This document shows, one piece after another, positions 1 through 8,396 of a stretch of DNA of 46,832 nt. Source of the stretch: an uncultured Methylococcaceae bacterium (GTDB lineage: Bacteria > Pseudomonadota > Gammaproteobacteria > Methylococcales > Methylomonadaceae); assembly GCA_903866825.1 (NCBI GenBank), contig CAIPPE010000267.1, forward strand, positions 1 to 46,832, written 5' to 3'. A program made the position numbers and the translations under genes. The notes under the pieces are model-generated. The model was not told the origin of the DNA and ran no database searches. It worked only from the letters and a program-made list of their open reading frames with translations. The stretch's first letter is position 1. Every line of letters begins with the position of its first letter.

Positions 1-1
1 C

Positions 2-217
2 CACATGCCGATTATGGATGGCTACACCGCAACCCAGGAACTGCGCTTACTGGAATCCCGGCAAAACTTGCCACGACAAACCGTAATAGCCCTCACTGCA
101 AATGCACTGGAAGGCGAACGTGAAAAATGCCTGGCAGCAGGGATGGATGATTATATATCCAAACCTATCGTCTCTAGCCAGTTAATGACTCTCTTGATCG
201 CAAAACTGGGGAAATAG
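2..217 (+). CDS. Receiver (REC) domain, C-terminal fragment of a hybrid sensor kinase or response regulator
   Basis: The reading frame is open from the window edge to a TAG stop, so only the end of the protein is present. It begins just after the place expected for the phosphoacceptor aspartate and shows MPIMDG, then the conserved Thr/Ala strand (ALTANA) and the conserved Lys-Pro (SKP), which are the receiver-domain landmarks. The protein ends soon after the last helix, so the receiver is C-terminal. That is usual in hybrid histidine kinases, but a free-standing regulator cannot be excluded because the upstream part is missing. The stop lies only 23 bases from the end of the convergent porin gene. 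Confidence 0.85.
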   Translation, partial: HMPIMDGYTATQELRLLESRQNLPRQTVIALTANALEGEREKCLAAGMDDYISKPIVSSQLMTLLIAKLGK

Positions 218-240
218 CCTCTGTATTTAACTTATCCTGT

Positions 241-1623
241 TTAAAAGGTATGCGTGTACTGAATGCCAATCACATTTATGCTGCTGTTATAGCTGCCTTG
301 AACCTGACCCGTTACGGTGCCTACCGCGCCTTGATTTATCTGGGCATTGTTCATAAAGATATGCGTATAGCCTGCGTCAAAGCTGCTATGGGATGACAGC
401 TTGTAGTTGGCACCCACTGATAACCAAATACGACTATTATCGGGAATACGTGCCGTACGGGTAGCATCTGTAACCGGGGTTTGATCATAGGCCGATCCGA
501 CCCGTAATTTTAGATTATCAGTGTACCGAAAACTGGCTCCGATCGAATAGCGCATGGTGTTCTGCCAATTTTCCAGCTGGTTGTTCAGTACGGCCCCTGA
601 CGTCTCCACGACTTGCAATTGCTTAAATAAATTCCAGTGTGTCCAGGTAGCATCGGCCAGTAAATCCCATTGGGAATTAAGTTGATGGACAATACTACCG
701 GAAAGCGTATCTGGCACAACAAAATTAGCCGTTACAGCACTGCTTGGAAATGCTCCGGCCAGCGGTGCGGCAATATTAGTAAAGGTAGCATTACCTTTCA
801 AGGTATAGTTAATTTTTGAACGGTAAGCAATACCGATGCGGGTTGACTGGATTGGTTGCAATATAACACCCAGATTGTAGCCCACGCCCCAGTTATTGCC
901 TTTTATACTGACGTTACCATCACTACTTTGTGGGGTTAACCCTAAAGCGCCACAAGTAGCCGGATTGACTTTGCCATAACAGATTGTACCCACATCCAGT
1001 GCGTTGGTCAGCGTTGTATCGGCATACTGAATATTTAGACCTGCACCCAATGAAACATAATCATTCGCTTTGAATGATAGACTGGGGTTGATATTGATCG
1101 TTTGAAGCTGGGAGTTTAACGCTTGATAACGGCCTACCCAGCCATTATCATATTTGGTTTCAAGACCGAAGGGTGAATTAACGCCAAGCCCCAAATGAAT
1201 CGAGTCAGTAACAGCTTTAGCGTAATAAAAGTTAGGTAAAAATGCCCAGCTGCCTGGATCGCCGCCGTTTCCACCAAGCAGACTGGCAGGAGTTCCTAGT
1301 GGACCAATCGTCTTTGAGTCATTATTATTAAACGAGGCACTTGGCTTGATAGCTTGTCCCGCCGCGACAAATTGACTATCAGGCAAATAACTCATGCCCG
1401 CTGGATTAAAGAAAATGGTACTCGCGTCTTCAGCGATTGCGGCTGCTCCGGCAAAAGCATTACCCGAGCCGCTGGCATTTTGATCGATTAGCGCGAAACC
1501 GGAAGCGTTTGCTAATCCGGTTGTTCCAATAAATGCTGCTGTTAACGCCGCAGAGGCTAGTTTAAGTTTAATAAGTCTTCTCCCGATTTGCGGCTTAGGA
1601 ATTAGCGCATAATTATGCACCAT
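241..1623 (-). CDS. FadL/OmpP1/TodX-family outer membrane transport protein
   Basis: A protein of 460 residues with an N-terminal export signal whose hydrophobic core lies at about residues 22-40 and ends in ANA. The mature start (SGFALIDQNASGSGNAFAG, then an NPAG motif) is the typical N-terminal plug of FadL proteins, which take hydrophobic molecules such as fatty acids or aromatics across the outer membrane. The rest has the alternating aromatic and polar pattern of a beta barrel and ends in phenylalanine, as outer membrane proteins do for BAM recognition. The n-region before the signal core is unusually long (about 20 residues) and no clear ribosome site precedes the first ATG, so the start may be internal. 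The substrate cannot be told. Confidence 0.9.
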   Translation of the reverse strand: MVHNYALIPKPQIGRRLIKLKLASAALTAAFIGTTGLANASGFALIDQNASGSGNAFAGAAAIAEDASTIFFNPAGMSYLPDSQFVAAGQAIKPSASFNNNDSKTIGPLGTPASLLGGNGGDPGSWAFLPNFYYAKAVTDSIHLGLGVNSPFGLETKYDNGWVGRYQALNSQLQTININPSLSFKANDYVSLGAGLNIQYADTTLTNALDVGTICYGKVNPATCGALGLTPQSSDGNVSIKGNNWGVGYNLGVILQPIQSTRIGIAYRSKINYTLKGNATFTNIAAPLAGAFPSSAVTANFVVPDTLSGSIVHQLNSQWDLLADATWTHWNLFKQLQVVETSGAVLNNQLENWQNTMRYSIGASFRYTDNLKLRVGSAYDQTPVTDATRTARIPDNSRIWLSVGANYKLSSHSSFDAGYTHIFMNNAQINQGAVGTVTGQVQGSYNSSINVIGIQYTHTF

Positions 1624-1726
1624 GTTATTATTTATTCAAAAAGGTATTGTAAAAATATCCTTAAAATTCATTCAAGCCCCAGTCCACGGCCTTTATATCC
1701 ACAATTTTGAGCCAATATCATAACTG

Positions 1727-4012
1727 ATGAATAATCTGGACAACAAAGCTGCGATACAATTCGAGCAACTTAGACAGCTGTATTCTTTGAATGTCGCTCC
1801 GTTAGTTACCAGCTCATTTCTTGCAGCAATTCTGGCTTATATGCAGCGAGAAGTGATCAGCTCTACTGTCGTTGTTGCCTGGTTTTCTTTGATTACCTTG
1901 ATCATGTTTTCAAGAGCGATTCTTACTTTCGCTTATCAACGTTCCTCGACTACTAGCCTGACCAGAACCCATCTCTGGCGGTTAGGATTTCGACTGGGCA
2001 TTCTGATCTCTGGTCTGACCTGGGGAGCAGCGGGTTTTTTGTTGTTTCCCGCCAATGCTCCACAAAATCAGTTGTTCCTGCTCTTTATACTGGCCGGATT
2101 GACGGCTGGCGCGGTGACGTCATATGCTGCCGATATTGTCAGCGCCCTTTTATTTTCACTGTTAGTACTAACGCCCATTATTATTCGCTTAACGCTGGTT
2201 GGCGAAAACCTGTATCTGGCAATGAGCTTGGCGTCAATACTATATCTTTGTCATTTGATTATGAGTTTGCGGCATATTAATCGCAATATCCTTGAGAATA
2301 TTGTGTTACGTCTTGAAGCCGCCGAACGGGAATCAACCGTCAAGATTAGCGAAGAACGCTATCGTTTGTTACTGAGTTATTCGCCTGTAGGCATATTCCA
2401 TTACGACACCAACCTCATCATTACCTATTGCAACTCACACTTTGTGGGGATTCTTCGCAGCTCTATTGAGAATGTAATCGGCCTGAATATGAAGCAACTC
2501 AAGAGCAAAGTTATTACGCCTGTTTTAAGTAATGCGTTACTAGGTGAAATAGGTAATTACGAAGGTCGTTACATTGCCACCTTCAGTACTGCCGACATCT
2601 GGATATCGATGACTTGCGCCCCTTTTAAGGATAAAGCTGGAGCGATTATTGGCGGTATTGGTATTGTTCAGGACGTCACCGAGCGTAAACTCGCGGAAGA
2701 AGAAATTAAAAGGTTGGCCTTCTATGATCACTTGACGGGCCTGCCTAATCGGAGATTTCTACAGGATCGTCTTAATTTGGCATTAGCATCAAGTGCTGAT
2801 AGCGGACGAAAAGGAGCGTTGTTGTTTCTTGATCTCGATCGTTTCAAAATGTTAAACGACTCCCGAGGTCACGACATTGGAGACTTGCTTCTGAAACAAG
2901 TGGCCGAACGGCTCAGCGCTTGCTTGAGAGAAGGTGATACGGTAGCCCGCTTGGGGGGTGACGAGTTTTTAGTGATTCTTGAAAACCTCAGTCAGCAACC
3001 TTCTGAAGCCAGTGCTCAAGCTCAACAAGTAGCCACTAAAATTTTAATTACTCTTAATCAAATATATTTTCTAGACCAGTATGAATACCGCAATGACAGT
3101 AGTATTGGCATTGTGCTTTTTAACGGTCATGAACATTTACAGGATGAGCTAATAAAACAAGCCGATATTGCCATGTATCAAGCCAAGAAAACAGGCCGCA
3201 ACTGCCTGTGTTTCTTTAATCCAATAATGCAAGAAGCTATCACCGCCAGGGTAGAATTCGAATACGACTTACGAAAAGCAGTCGAAAACTGGCAATTCTC
3301 TTTGCATTATCAAATACAGATGAACAATTCAGATCATCCCATTGGGGCTGAAGTTTTGATCCGTTGGCGACATCCACAACGCGGTCTTGTCCCTCCGGCA
3401 GACTTTATTCCACTTGCTGAAGAAACCGGACTGATCTTGCAGATTGGACTCTGGGTATTGGATTCCGCTTGCGCACAGCTCAAGTTATGGCAGCAAGCCC
3501 CCCTGACACGAGACATTGCTCTCTCTGTTAACGTCAGTTCAAAGCAATTTTTTCAAGACGACTTCGTCACTCAAGTCCAAGCTGTTATTTTAAATTATGG
3601 AATCAAACCCTCGTTACTCAAACTTGAATTAACCGAAAGTGTTTTTGTTAAGAGTATCGAAGAAACCATTCTGATTATGGATACCTTAATAGCAACCGGC
3701 ATTCAGTTCTCGCTGGATGATTTCGGCACTGGATACTCATCATTACAATATCTTAAACGTTTACCGTTACATCAACTTAAAATCGATCAGTCATTTGTCA
3801 GGGATATTGCTGTCGATAGTGACGACCAAGCTATCGTCCGAACCATTATTGCCATGGCAGACAGTCTAAATTTAAACGTCATCGCCGAAGGCGTAGAAAC
3901 AGAAGAACAGCGGAAGTTTCTCCAGGATAATGGCTGTGTAAATTTCCAGGGGTATTTGTTTAGTAAGCCGCTGGTGATTGAAGATTTTGAGGAATTCCTA
4001 AAACATACCTAA
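1727..4012 (+). CDS. Membrane-anchored PAS-GGDEF-EAL cyclic-di-GMP signalling protein
   Basis: A 761-residue protein. About six hydrophobic segments fill residues 20-185, followed by a PAS domain (about 205-320), a GGDEF domain and an EAL domain. The diguanylate cyclase motif GGDEF is intact at residues 410-414, and an RxxD product-inhibition site (REGD) sits five residues before it. In the phosphodiesterase domain the signature reads E542-V543-L544 in place of EAL; the catalytic glutamate is kept. The DDFGTG loop (664-669) and AEGVET are present. By sequence both activities are possible. The N-terminal sensor block resembles MASE-type membrane sensors, but I cannot assign a named class. The gene stands alone, divergent from the porin gene with about 100 bases between. 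Confidence 0.93.
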   Translation: MNNLDNKAAIQFEQLRQLYSLNVAPLVTSSFLAAILAYMQREVISSTVVVAWFSLITLIMFSRAILTFAYQRSSTTSLTRTHLWRLGFRLGILISGLTWGAAGFLLFPANAPQNQLFLLFILAGLTAGAVTSYAADIVSALLFSLLVLTPIIIRLTLVGENLYLAMSLASILYLCHLIMSLRHINRNILENIVLRLEAAERESTVKISEERYRLLLSYSPVGIFHYDTNLIITYCNSHFVGILRSSIENVIGLNMKQLKSKVITPVLSNALLGEIGNYEGRYIATFSTADIWISMTCAPFKDKAGAIIGGIGIVQDVTERKLAEEEIKRLAFYDHLTGLPNRRFLQDRLNLALASSADSGRKGALLFLDLDRFKMLNDSRGHDIGDLLLKQVAERLSACLREGDTVARLGGDEFLVILENLSQQPSEASAQAQQVATKILITLNQIYFLDQYEYRNDSSIGIVLFNGHEHLQDELIKQADIAMYQAKKTGRNCLCFFNPIMQEAITARVEFEYDLRKAVENWQFSLHYQIQMNNSDHPIGAEVLIRWRHPQRGLVPPADFIPLAEETGLILQIGLWVLDSACAQLKLWQQAPLTRDIALSVNVSSKQFFQDDFVTQVQAVILNYGIKPSLLKLELTESVFVKSIEETILIMDTLIATGIQFSLDDFGTGYSSLQYLKRLPLHQLKIDQSFVRDIAVDSDDQAIVRTIIAMADSLNLNVIAEGVETEEQRKFLQDNGCVNFQGYLFSKPLVIEDFEEFLKHT

Positions 4013-4180
4013 ACAATATCATCGCCCCATGCCAATTCTGTATGCTTCATAACATATCTGGCATAAGCAACTTTCAATTAACTATCAGAAAAACACCAGA
4101 ATTAATATTGAATTAATGCTCGTAAGTTATCATTGTTCCTGTTTTGAAATATCTTTTGGCTAAGAATACAGAGAAGAACC

Positions 4181-4903
4181 ATGATTGGCACGATACAAAC
4201 AATTTTGATAACTATTTTAGTATTCTGCTCACTATCACTCAATATTGCAAAAGCAGCAAATAACGAAGTGGGTGATATGCAGTATTGGGATGGAAACCAA
4301 TGGGCCAGGATTCCTGTCATTAAAGCCCCTAAAGGTTCAACACCTAAACTGACACTTTGTGAAGGTTTACCAACTTGGGTATTAAACAAGTGTCTCTCAA
4401 AAGGCCCTTATCAGATTGGTGGCCTTGGCCCTGCCAGAGGCATCGTGTTTTATTTATCCGATTCGAGTGGCTTGCATGGACTGGAAGCCGCCCCCGTAGA
4501 TCAATCATCCAGTGCTCAATGGGGTTGTTATGGAACCAATATTTCTATCATGGGCGGAACTGCAATTGGAACAGGGGCCGCTAACACTGCAAAGATTGTT
4601 ACTGACTGCAACCAGGCAGAAACCAGTTTTGCAGCTGTTCTCGCTAATGAATACGTATTTAATGGTTTTTCGGACTGGTATTTACCGTCACTAGACGAAT
4701 TAAATGAAATGCTTTCAACGATTGGTCCTGGCGCCTCTGCACCTTTAACAGATGTGGGTGGTCTTTCGAATGCTCATTATTGGAGTTCTACTGGGGATGG
4801 CTACTCAACTGCCAGAGGTTCAAGTTTTTCAAATGGTACGGTATATTCTCCGTCTTATACTACCAACACGACTATGTTTGTTCGTGCAATCAGATCTTTT
4901 TAA
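4181..4903 (+). CDS. Secreted DUF1566-domain protein
   Basis: A 240-residue protein with a signal peptide (hydrophobic residues about 5-22, ending AKA). The middle and C-terminal part matches the DUF1566 (Lcl-type) pattern: a WYLPSLDELNEM block, a YWSST block and a closing VRAIRSF. DUF1566 proteins are secreted or surface proteins, often cysteine-containing and lectin-like in fold, without a settled function. The start ATG is preceded by a purine-rich stretch (GAGAAGAA). It is monocistronic and the flanks give no functional clue. Confidence 0.8.
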   Translation: MIGTIQTILITILVFCSLSLNIAKAANNEVGDMQYWDGNQWARIPVIKAPKGSTPKLTLCEGLPTWVLNKCLSKGPYQIGGLGPARGIVFYLSDSSGLHGLEAAPVDQSSSAQWGCYGTNISIMGGTAIGTGAANTAKIVTDCNQAETSFAAVLANEYVFNGFSDWYLPSLDELNEMLSTIGPGASAPLTDVGGLSNAHYWSSTGDGYSTARGSSFSNGTVYSPSYTTNTTMFVRAIRSF

Positions 4904-4972
4904 GCTGGAAATGGCACATCGTTATCTTTTGTGGACGAATGGGTACTATCGATCTAAAAACGATATTGAAAT

Positions 4973-4999
4973 AGGGTAGACACTATTCGTACCTACCCT
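4973..4999 (+). terminator. Possible terminator hairpin after the DUF1566 gene
   Basis: AGGGTAG (4973-4979) and CTACCCT (4993-4999) form a perfect 7-bp stem with a 13-base loop, 70 bases after the stop codon. There is no T-run after it, so termination is only a guess. Confidence 0.3.
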
Positions 5000-5022
5000 T
5001 GGCCTGCTAAACCGCCATTAAA

Positions 5023-5348
5023 TTAAAAATCGAAACTTTCAACTTCTGCGATCAAAAACAAGGGTGTACCTCCTGTCGAAATATCAACTGCATGTTGTGC
5101 AGTTTCCTGTCCGCCTGGCGAATTTAAACAGGTTTCCAAAGCCTGTAGGACGGAAAGTAAACTTCGGCTATACGATGAAAAGGTGCTTGCTCCTGCCCTA
5201 CGCTAGCCTTAATCAGCGACGCAACAAAGCGGGTTTTTCCAGTCAATTTTTCTATCGCCATAGGGACATGCTCTTGCGCATAGCGTTGCTCAAAGGTATC
5301 AACATCGGCTGGCGTTGGGTACATCACAATCAATTTTGCTGTTTTCAT
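5023..5348 (-). pseudogene. EthD-family protein, broken by a -1 frameshift
   Basis: Reading from the ATG at 5348, the protein begins MKTAKLIVMYPTPADVDTF and continues to IAEVYFPS, which fits EthD-family proteins (small dimeric alpha/beta-barrel proteins of about 100 residues, often near oxidation genes). It then runs into a stop at 5124. One frame over, without a gap, the sequence continues LQALETCLNSPGGQ and TGGTPLFLIAEV to a stop at 5023-5025, which is the expected EthD C-terminus. Restoring one base near 5151-5157 (the TTT/CC runs on the minus strand) gives a full-length product. An ATG 36 bases further upstream (5384) is also open, but family members start near MKTAKL. The gene is divergent from the LysR gene at 5468. 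The break may be real or a sequencing error. Confidence 0.85.
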
Positions 5349-5400
5349 AGTTTTTTCATATTTGTATTTTAAAGGAACGGCCATGTTATAGTGAAAAATA

Positions 5401-5417
5401 GGTATTTGGATAATACC
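5401..5417. promoter_or_regulatory. Probable LysR operator between the EthD and LysR genes
   Basis: GGTATT-TGGAT-AATACC is a perfect interrupted palindrome that contains the T-N11-A core typical of LysR-type regulator sites. It lies 50 bases before the LysR start, in the 119-base region shared with the divergent EthD gene. A second, looser pair (ATAGGT and ACCTAT) follows nearby at about 5434-5453. Confidence 0.5.
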
Positions 5418-5467
5418 GAGTTACTATGGAATAATAGGTTTTATCTATACCTATCAGGGCAGTTCTC

Positions 5468-6340
5468 ATGGAAATGCAGCAAATACGCTATTTTTTGGCA
5501 GTCTGTGATCAAGGTACCATTACACAGGCCGCGCAACGTACCTATATCTCTCAACCGTCGTTGACACTGGCCATAAAGAAACTGGAAGATGAAATCGGTG
5601 GGGAATTATTTACGCGCACGCACGCTGGCTGCCAGTTAACGCAGTTAGGCCGTATGGTTGAACCTAAGCTGAGAAAAATTTATAAAGACCTTCAGGCAAC
5701 CAAAGCGGAAGCCATTCGTTTTACCCGCCTGAATACCATTCCTTTGCGCATTGGCCTGATGACAACCATAGGTGCACAGCGGCTATGTCCTTGTCTGGCG
5801 CGGTATCAGCAAGACTTTCCGAATATTGAACTGGAGTTAATCGTCGATAACGAAGCGGGGTTATTGAAGCAAATGGATTCAGGATTACTGGATCTAGTGA
5901 TTAGTGCGCCGACACAATTACTGGCATCATCCTATCAATCAATACGCCTCTACGAAGAGCGCTATGTGATCGCTTTCAATAGGACACATCGCTTTAATCA
6001 ATTGCAAAAAGTCGATCTGAAAGCCATACAGTCAGAGCCTTATTTAGACAGGCTAAATTGTGAACTAAGAGAAGATTTGAAATGTATTTGTCAAAACCAG
6101 GAAATTAATCTTTATGCGGTTTACCGCAGTAACAGTGAAGAATGGATTTTGCGTATGGTGCAGGCAGGTATTGGTGTTGCATTAATGCCAGAATATACGT
6201 TGCCCAAAGATTCAAGTGACATCAGTTATCGCTATCTTGTTGATCCTGAAATATGCCGTCAGGTTTATGCAATATATAAGCAGCAGACATCAGTAAAACC
6301 AGAATTGCTGGTATTGATCGATAGTTTGAACGGAGTATAA
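5468..6340 (+). CDS. LysR-family transcriptional regulator
   Basis: A 290-residue protein with an N-terminal winged helix-turn-helix (residues 1-60: MQQIRYFLAVCDQGTITQAA, SQPSLT, LTQLG) and a LysR substrate-binding domain from about residue 90. LysR proteins usually act as tetramers, sense a small molecule and control a divergent gene. Here the divergent gene is the EthD homologue, with a LysR-like palindrome between, so it is the likely target. The inducer is unknown. Because the partner gene carries a frameshift, the regulator may have lost its original purpose. Confidence 0.93.
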   Translation: MEMQQIRYFLAVCDQGTITQAAQRTYISQPSLTLAIKKLEDEIGGELFTRTHAGCQLTQLGRMVEPKLRKIYKDLQATKAEAIRFTRLNTIPLRIGLMTTIGAQRLCPCLARYQQDFPNIELELIVDNEAGLLKQMDSGLLDLVISAPTQLLASSYQSIRLYEERYVIAFNRTHRFNQLQKVDLKAIQSEPYLDRLNCELREDLKCICQNQEINLYAVYRSNSEEWILRMVQAGIGVALMPEYTLPKDSSDISYRYLVDPEICRQVYAIYKQQTSVKPELLVLIDSLNGV

Positions 6341-6353
6341 AATTTAGCGTTGA

Positions 6354-6441
6354 AAAATACAGTAACTTTGCTTGCAGTAACTGCCGTACATTTGAGCTAC
6401 TGTAAAACTTACTGCATAAATTGTCGACGTTACTGTATTTT
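6354..6441. repeat. Cluster of inverted CAGTAAC / GTTACTG words
   Basis: A 13-base sequence AAAATACAGTAAC (6354-6366) returns as its exact reverse complement at 6429-6441. The 62 bases between contain more copies of the same word in both directions, including the small palindrome GCAGTAACTGC and the forms CTACTGTAA and TTACTGCA. A related inverted pair occurs at 46452-46500. This looks like a REP-like intergenic element or a foldback remnant. It lies just after the LysR stop and before the tRNA terminator. Confidence 0.5.
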
Positions 6442-6461
6442 AATGCACTTCTTTGGACAAT

Positions 6462-6497
6462 AAAAAACCCGCTAAGCCTTATGACTTGCGGGTTTTT
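6462..6497 (-). terminator. Intrinsic terminator after tRNA-Cys (possibly bidirectional)
   Basis: The stem CCCGC / GCGGG, extended by AAG / CTT across a one-base bulge, is flanked by A6 on one side and T5 on the other. On the minus strand it lies about 32 bases past the tRNA-Cys 3' end and ends in a T-run. It could also stop LysR transcription coming from the other side. Confidence 0.75.
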
Positions 6498-6528
6498 GTA
6501 CTTCGTTGGTTCTTGCTGAATCTACCCG

Positions 6529-6602
6529 TGGAGGCTGCGGGCGGAGTCGAACCGCCGTAGATGGCTTTGCAGGCCACTGCATAACCGTTTTGCTACGCAG
6601 CC
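6529..6602 (-). tRNA. tRNA-Cys (GCA)
   Basis: The minus strand folds as a complete 74-nt tRNA with acceptor stem GGCTGCG / CGCAGCC, discriminator T and an encoded CCA. The T-arm contains GGTTCGACTCC. The anticodon loop CTGCAAA places anticodon GCA at 6570-6568. It lies downstream of tRNA-Gly on the same strand. Confidence 0.96.
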
Positions 6603-6616
6603 AGATGGGTTAAATA

Positions 6617-6643
6617 AAAAAGCCGCGATAGTTCGCGGCTTTT
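6617..6643 (-). terminator. Terminator hairpin between tRNA-Gly and tRNA-Cys
   Basis: AGCCGCGA (6621-6628) and TCGCGGCT (6633-6640) form a perfect 8-bp stem with a 4-base loop, flanked by A-runs and T-runs. On the minus strand it follows tRNA-Gly by about 15 bases and ends in T6, so it should stop or weaken readthrough into tRNA-Cys. Confidence 0.75.
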
Positions 6644-6654
6644 AATTTATATAT

Positions 6655-6729
6655 TGGAGCGGGAAACGAGATTCGAACTCGCGACCCCAACCTTGGCAAG
6701 GTTGTGCTCTACCACTGAGCTATTCCCGC
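6655..6729 (-). tRNA. tRNA-Gly (GCC)
   Basis: A 75-nt tRNA on the minus strand with acceptor stem GCGGGAA / TTCCCGC, discriminator T and encoded CCA. The D-arm has AGCTCAGTGGTAGAGC, the anticodon loop CTTGCCAAG has anticodon GCC at 6697-6695, and the T-arm has GAGTTCGAATCTC. It is the first gene of the Gly-Cys pair. Confidence 0.97.
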
Positions 6730-6783
6730 ACTGAATTTATTTGCGTATTATATATAATTTAAAAATACTGTCAAACTATATTT

Positions 6784-7305
6784 TTATTGAACATCAATTG
6801 ATAATGCCCAACCTTCATTACCTTTGCAAGATCCATCTTCTATTCTAACTTTAGAATAGGATTTTTGCTTACCATAAGCATCAGCAAACTCAAGAACAGT
6901 GACCGGAGTACCTTGTGCCAAATGCTGACAAGCACCGTTTCTATCGGCCTCTTCTGTATCATCATAAGCTGCAATAGCACCTGGCGTTGAAACTAAACGC
7001 ACAGTTGCAGATGCATCATAAGCATTAGCACTCTTTAAGGTATACTTTTGTCCAATTGCGAGATCTTTAAGAACAGGGCCAGAAAGCGCAGGCTTTTCAT
7101 CACCACCACTGATGGCAACTACTAAAATTAGTACCGCTATGCCGGCAATTCCACCAAAAAACACTTTGGGATTAGATTCTTTCAAACTTAAAACTGAACT
7201 TAGTACACCGCCTGCTGCACTTGGAGCAGCAACGACAGCTTCAACCGGTGCAACTGCTTCTGGTTGTACGATTTCTTCTTGATTTGCGTTATCTTCAGTA
7301 CTCAT
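6784..7305 (-). CDS. Single-pass membrane protein with a C-terminal SH3-like domain
   Basis: A 173-residue protein. Residues 1-45 are acidic and rich in Ala, Val and Pro; residues 49-66 form one transmembrane helix (FFGGIAGIAVLILVVAIS); and the rest is predicted outside the cytoplasm. The C-terminal 50 residues (GTPVTVLEF, a Tyr/Ser/Lys strand, NEGWALS) have the spacing of a bacterial SH3 domain, with two cysteines (in GACQH and GSCKG) that could form a disulfide. Start choice is supported by GAGGATGAGAA just before the ATG. No function is known. Such SH3 modules often bind peptidoglycan or partner proteins. It is monocistronic. Confidence 0.8.
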   Translation of the reverse strand: MSTEDNANQEEIVQPEAVAPVEAVVAAPSAAGGVLSSVLSLKESNPKVFFGGIAGIAVLILVVAISGGDEKPALSGPVLKDLAIGQKYTLKSANAYDASATVRLVSTPGAIAAYDDTEEADRNGACQHLAQGTPVTVLEFADAYGKQKSYSKVRIEDGSCKGNEGWALSIDVQ

Positions 7306-7592
7306 TTCTCATCCTCATAGTGGTCGTATAATCTTAATTATTATATTTATGGATCATTGCTTAATTTTAAAGTATGTATTCAAGCAACAGATAACCTATA
7401 ACCCATCTATTTTTACTTAAAAACCGATGGATTATTACATATATACCTAGTTGAACGATAAACTTACCATAATCACAAAACTTTTCAAGTGCTTAATAAG
7501 CCTTTTATCACAAATTCTATTTTTAGCCGTACCATAAATAATGGCGTTAAGCCTTTGTAAGCAAGGCTCTTGGCCTTTTAAGACCCGTTAAA

Positions 7593-8396
7593 CTAAGACC
7601 CACCTTTTTTCACCATCATCCCTTTTGAAGGGTTATAACCAATAATCGCTGCCGCCATAAAAAGCAAAAAAGCCACTAAAGTATAAATGAAAGCATGCTG
7701 ATCAAACTGCTCATACAAAGCAAATCGAATCATTTCAACGGCTTGTGAAAAAGGATTATATTCGGCCAGTTTACTGAGAAAGACACTGGACTCTTTCATT
7801 TTCCACAAAGGATACAGCGCGGTGGACATAAAAAACATCGGGAAGATAACAAAGTTCATCACCCCCGCAAAGTTTTCTAATTGCTTTATAAAGGACGACA
7901 ACAATAAACCTAAGGCACCCAGCATTAAGCCCGACAGTAATAAGGTAGGCATAATCCAAAGATACCCTTGCCAAGGCGCGTGAATATCATAAAACCAGGC
8001 AATGGCTAAAAACACATAGACCTGTAGAATAGACACCCCAGTCCCTGCCAACAACTTACTGAGTAATAAGAACCAGCGAGGCAAAGGACACACCATCAAG
8101 ATGCGCATACTGCCCATTTCTCGATCATAGACCATCGATAAAGAGCTCTGCATTCCATTGAACAGCTGGATCATGCCAATCAGACCCGGGGTGATGTAAA
8201 CCTCATAAAGAATATACGTTTCGTAAGGCGGGGTAATCGCCAGTCCTAAGGCCGCTCTAAATCCGGCAGCGAACACAAACAACCAAACCAGTGGCCTAAC
8301 CAAGGCAGAGATAAAGCGCTCCCGCTGAGTCACAAAGCGCCATAACTCTCGACCCACAATACCCCACATCGCTCGCCAATAATGCAGAAAACTCAT
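7593..8396 (-). CDS. ABC-2 type permease of the PQQ-alcohol-dehydrogenase-associated ABC system
   Basis: A 267-residue membrane protein with six predicted transmembrane segments and the ABC-2 permease layout (a long loop around YEVYITPGLIGMIQLFN, then MGSMRILMVCPLPRWFLL). ABC-2 permeases normally export. It is the last gene of a four-gene minus-strand run and its ATG overlaps the ATPase stop (ATGA at 8393-8396), so translation is coupled. The gene set (substrate-binding protein, beta-propeller, ATPase, this permease) is the one known beside PQQ-dependent alcohol dehydrogenases. The cargo is not established. No dehydrogenase gene is present in this window. Confidence 0.85.
   Translation of the reverse strand: MSFLHYWRAMWGIVGRELWRFVTQRERFISALVRPLVWLFVFAAGFRAALGLAITPPYETYILYEVYITPGLIGMIQLFNGMQSSLSMVYDREMGSMRILMVCPLPRWFLLLSKLLAGTGVSILQVYVFLAIAWFYDIHAPWQGYLWIMPTLLLSGLMLGALGLLLSSFIKQLENFAGVMNFVIFPMFFMSTALYPLWKMKESSVFLSKLAEYNPFSQAVEMIRFALYEQFDQHAFIYTLVAFLLFMAAAIIGYNPSKGMMVKKGGS

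Noticed and set aside
4102-4389. Minus-strand 95-codon frame over the DUF1566 gene start
   Set aside because: It overlaps the signal peptide region of a better gene and shows no family features.
5064-5372. Plus-strand open frame of 102 codons
   Set aside because: It is the shadow of the frameshifted EthD gene on the minus strand; its protein has no recognisable domain and no ribosome site.
6354-6441. Possible CRISPR array
   Set aside because: The repeated words are short, inverted relative to each other and unevenly spaced; CRISPR repeats are direct, longer and regularly spaced.
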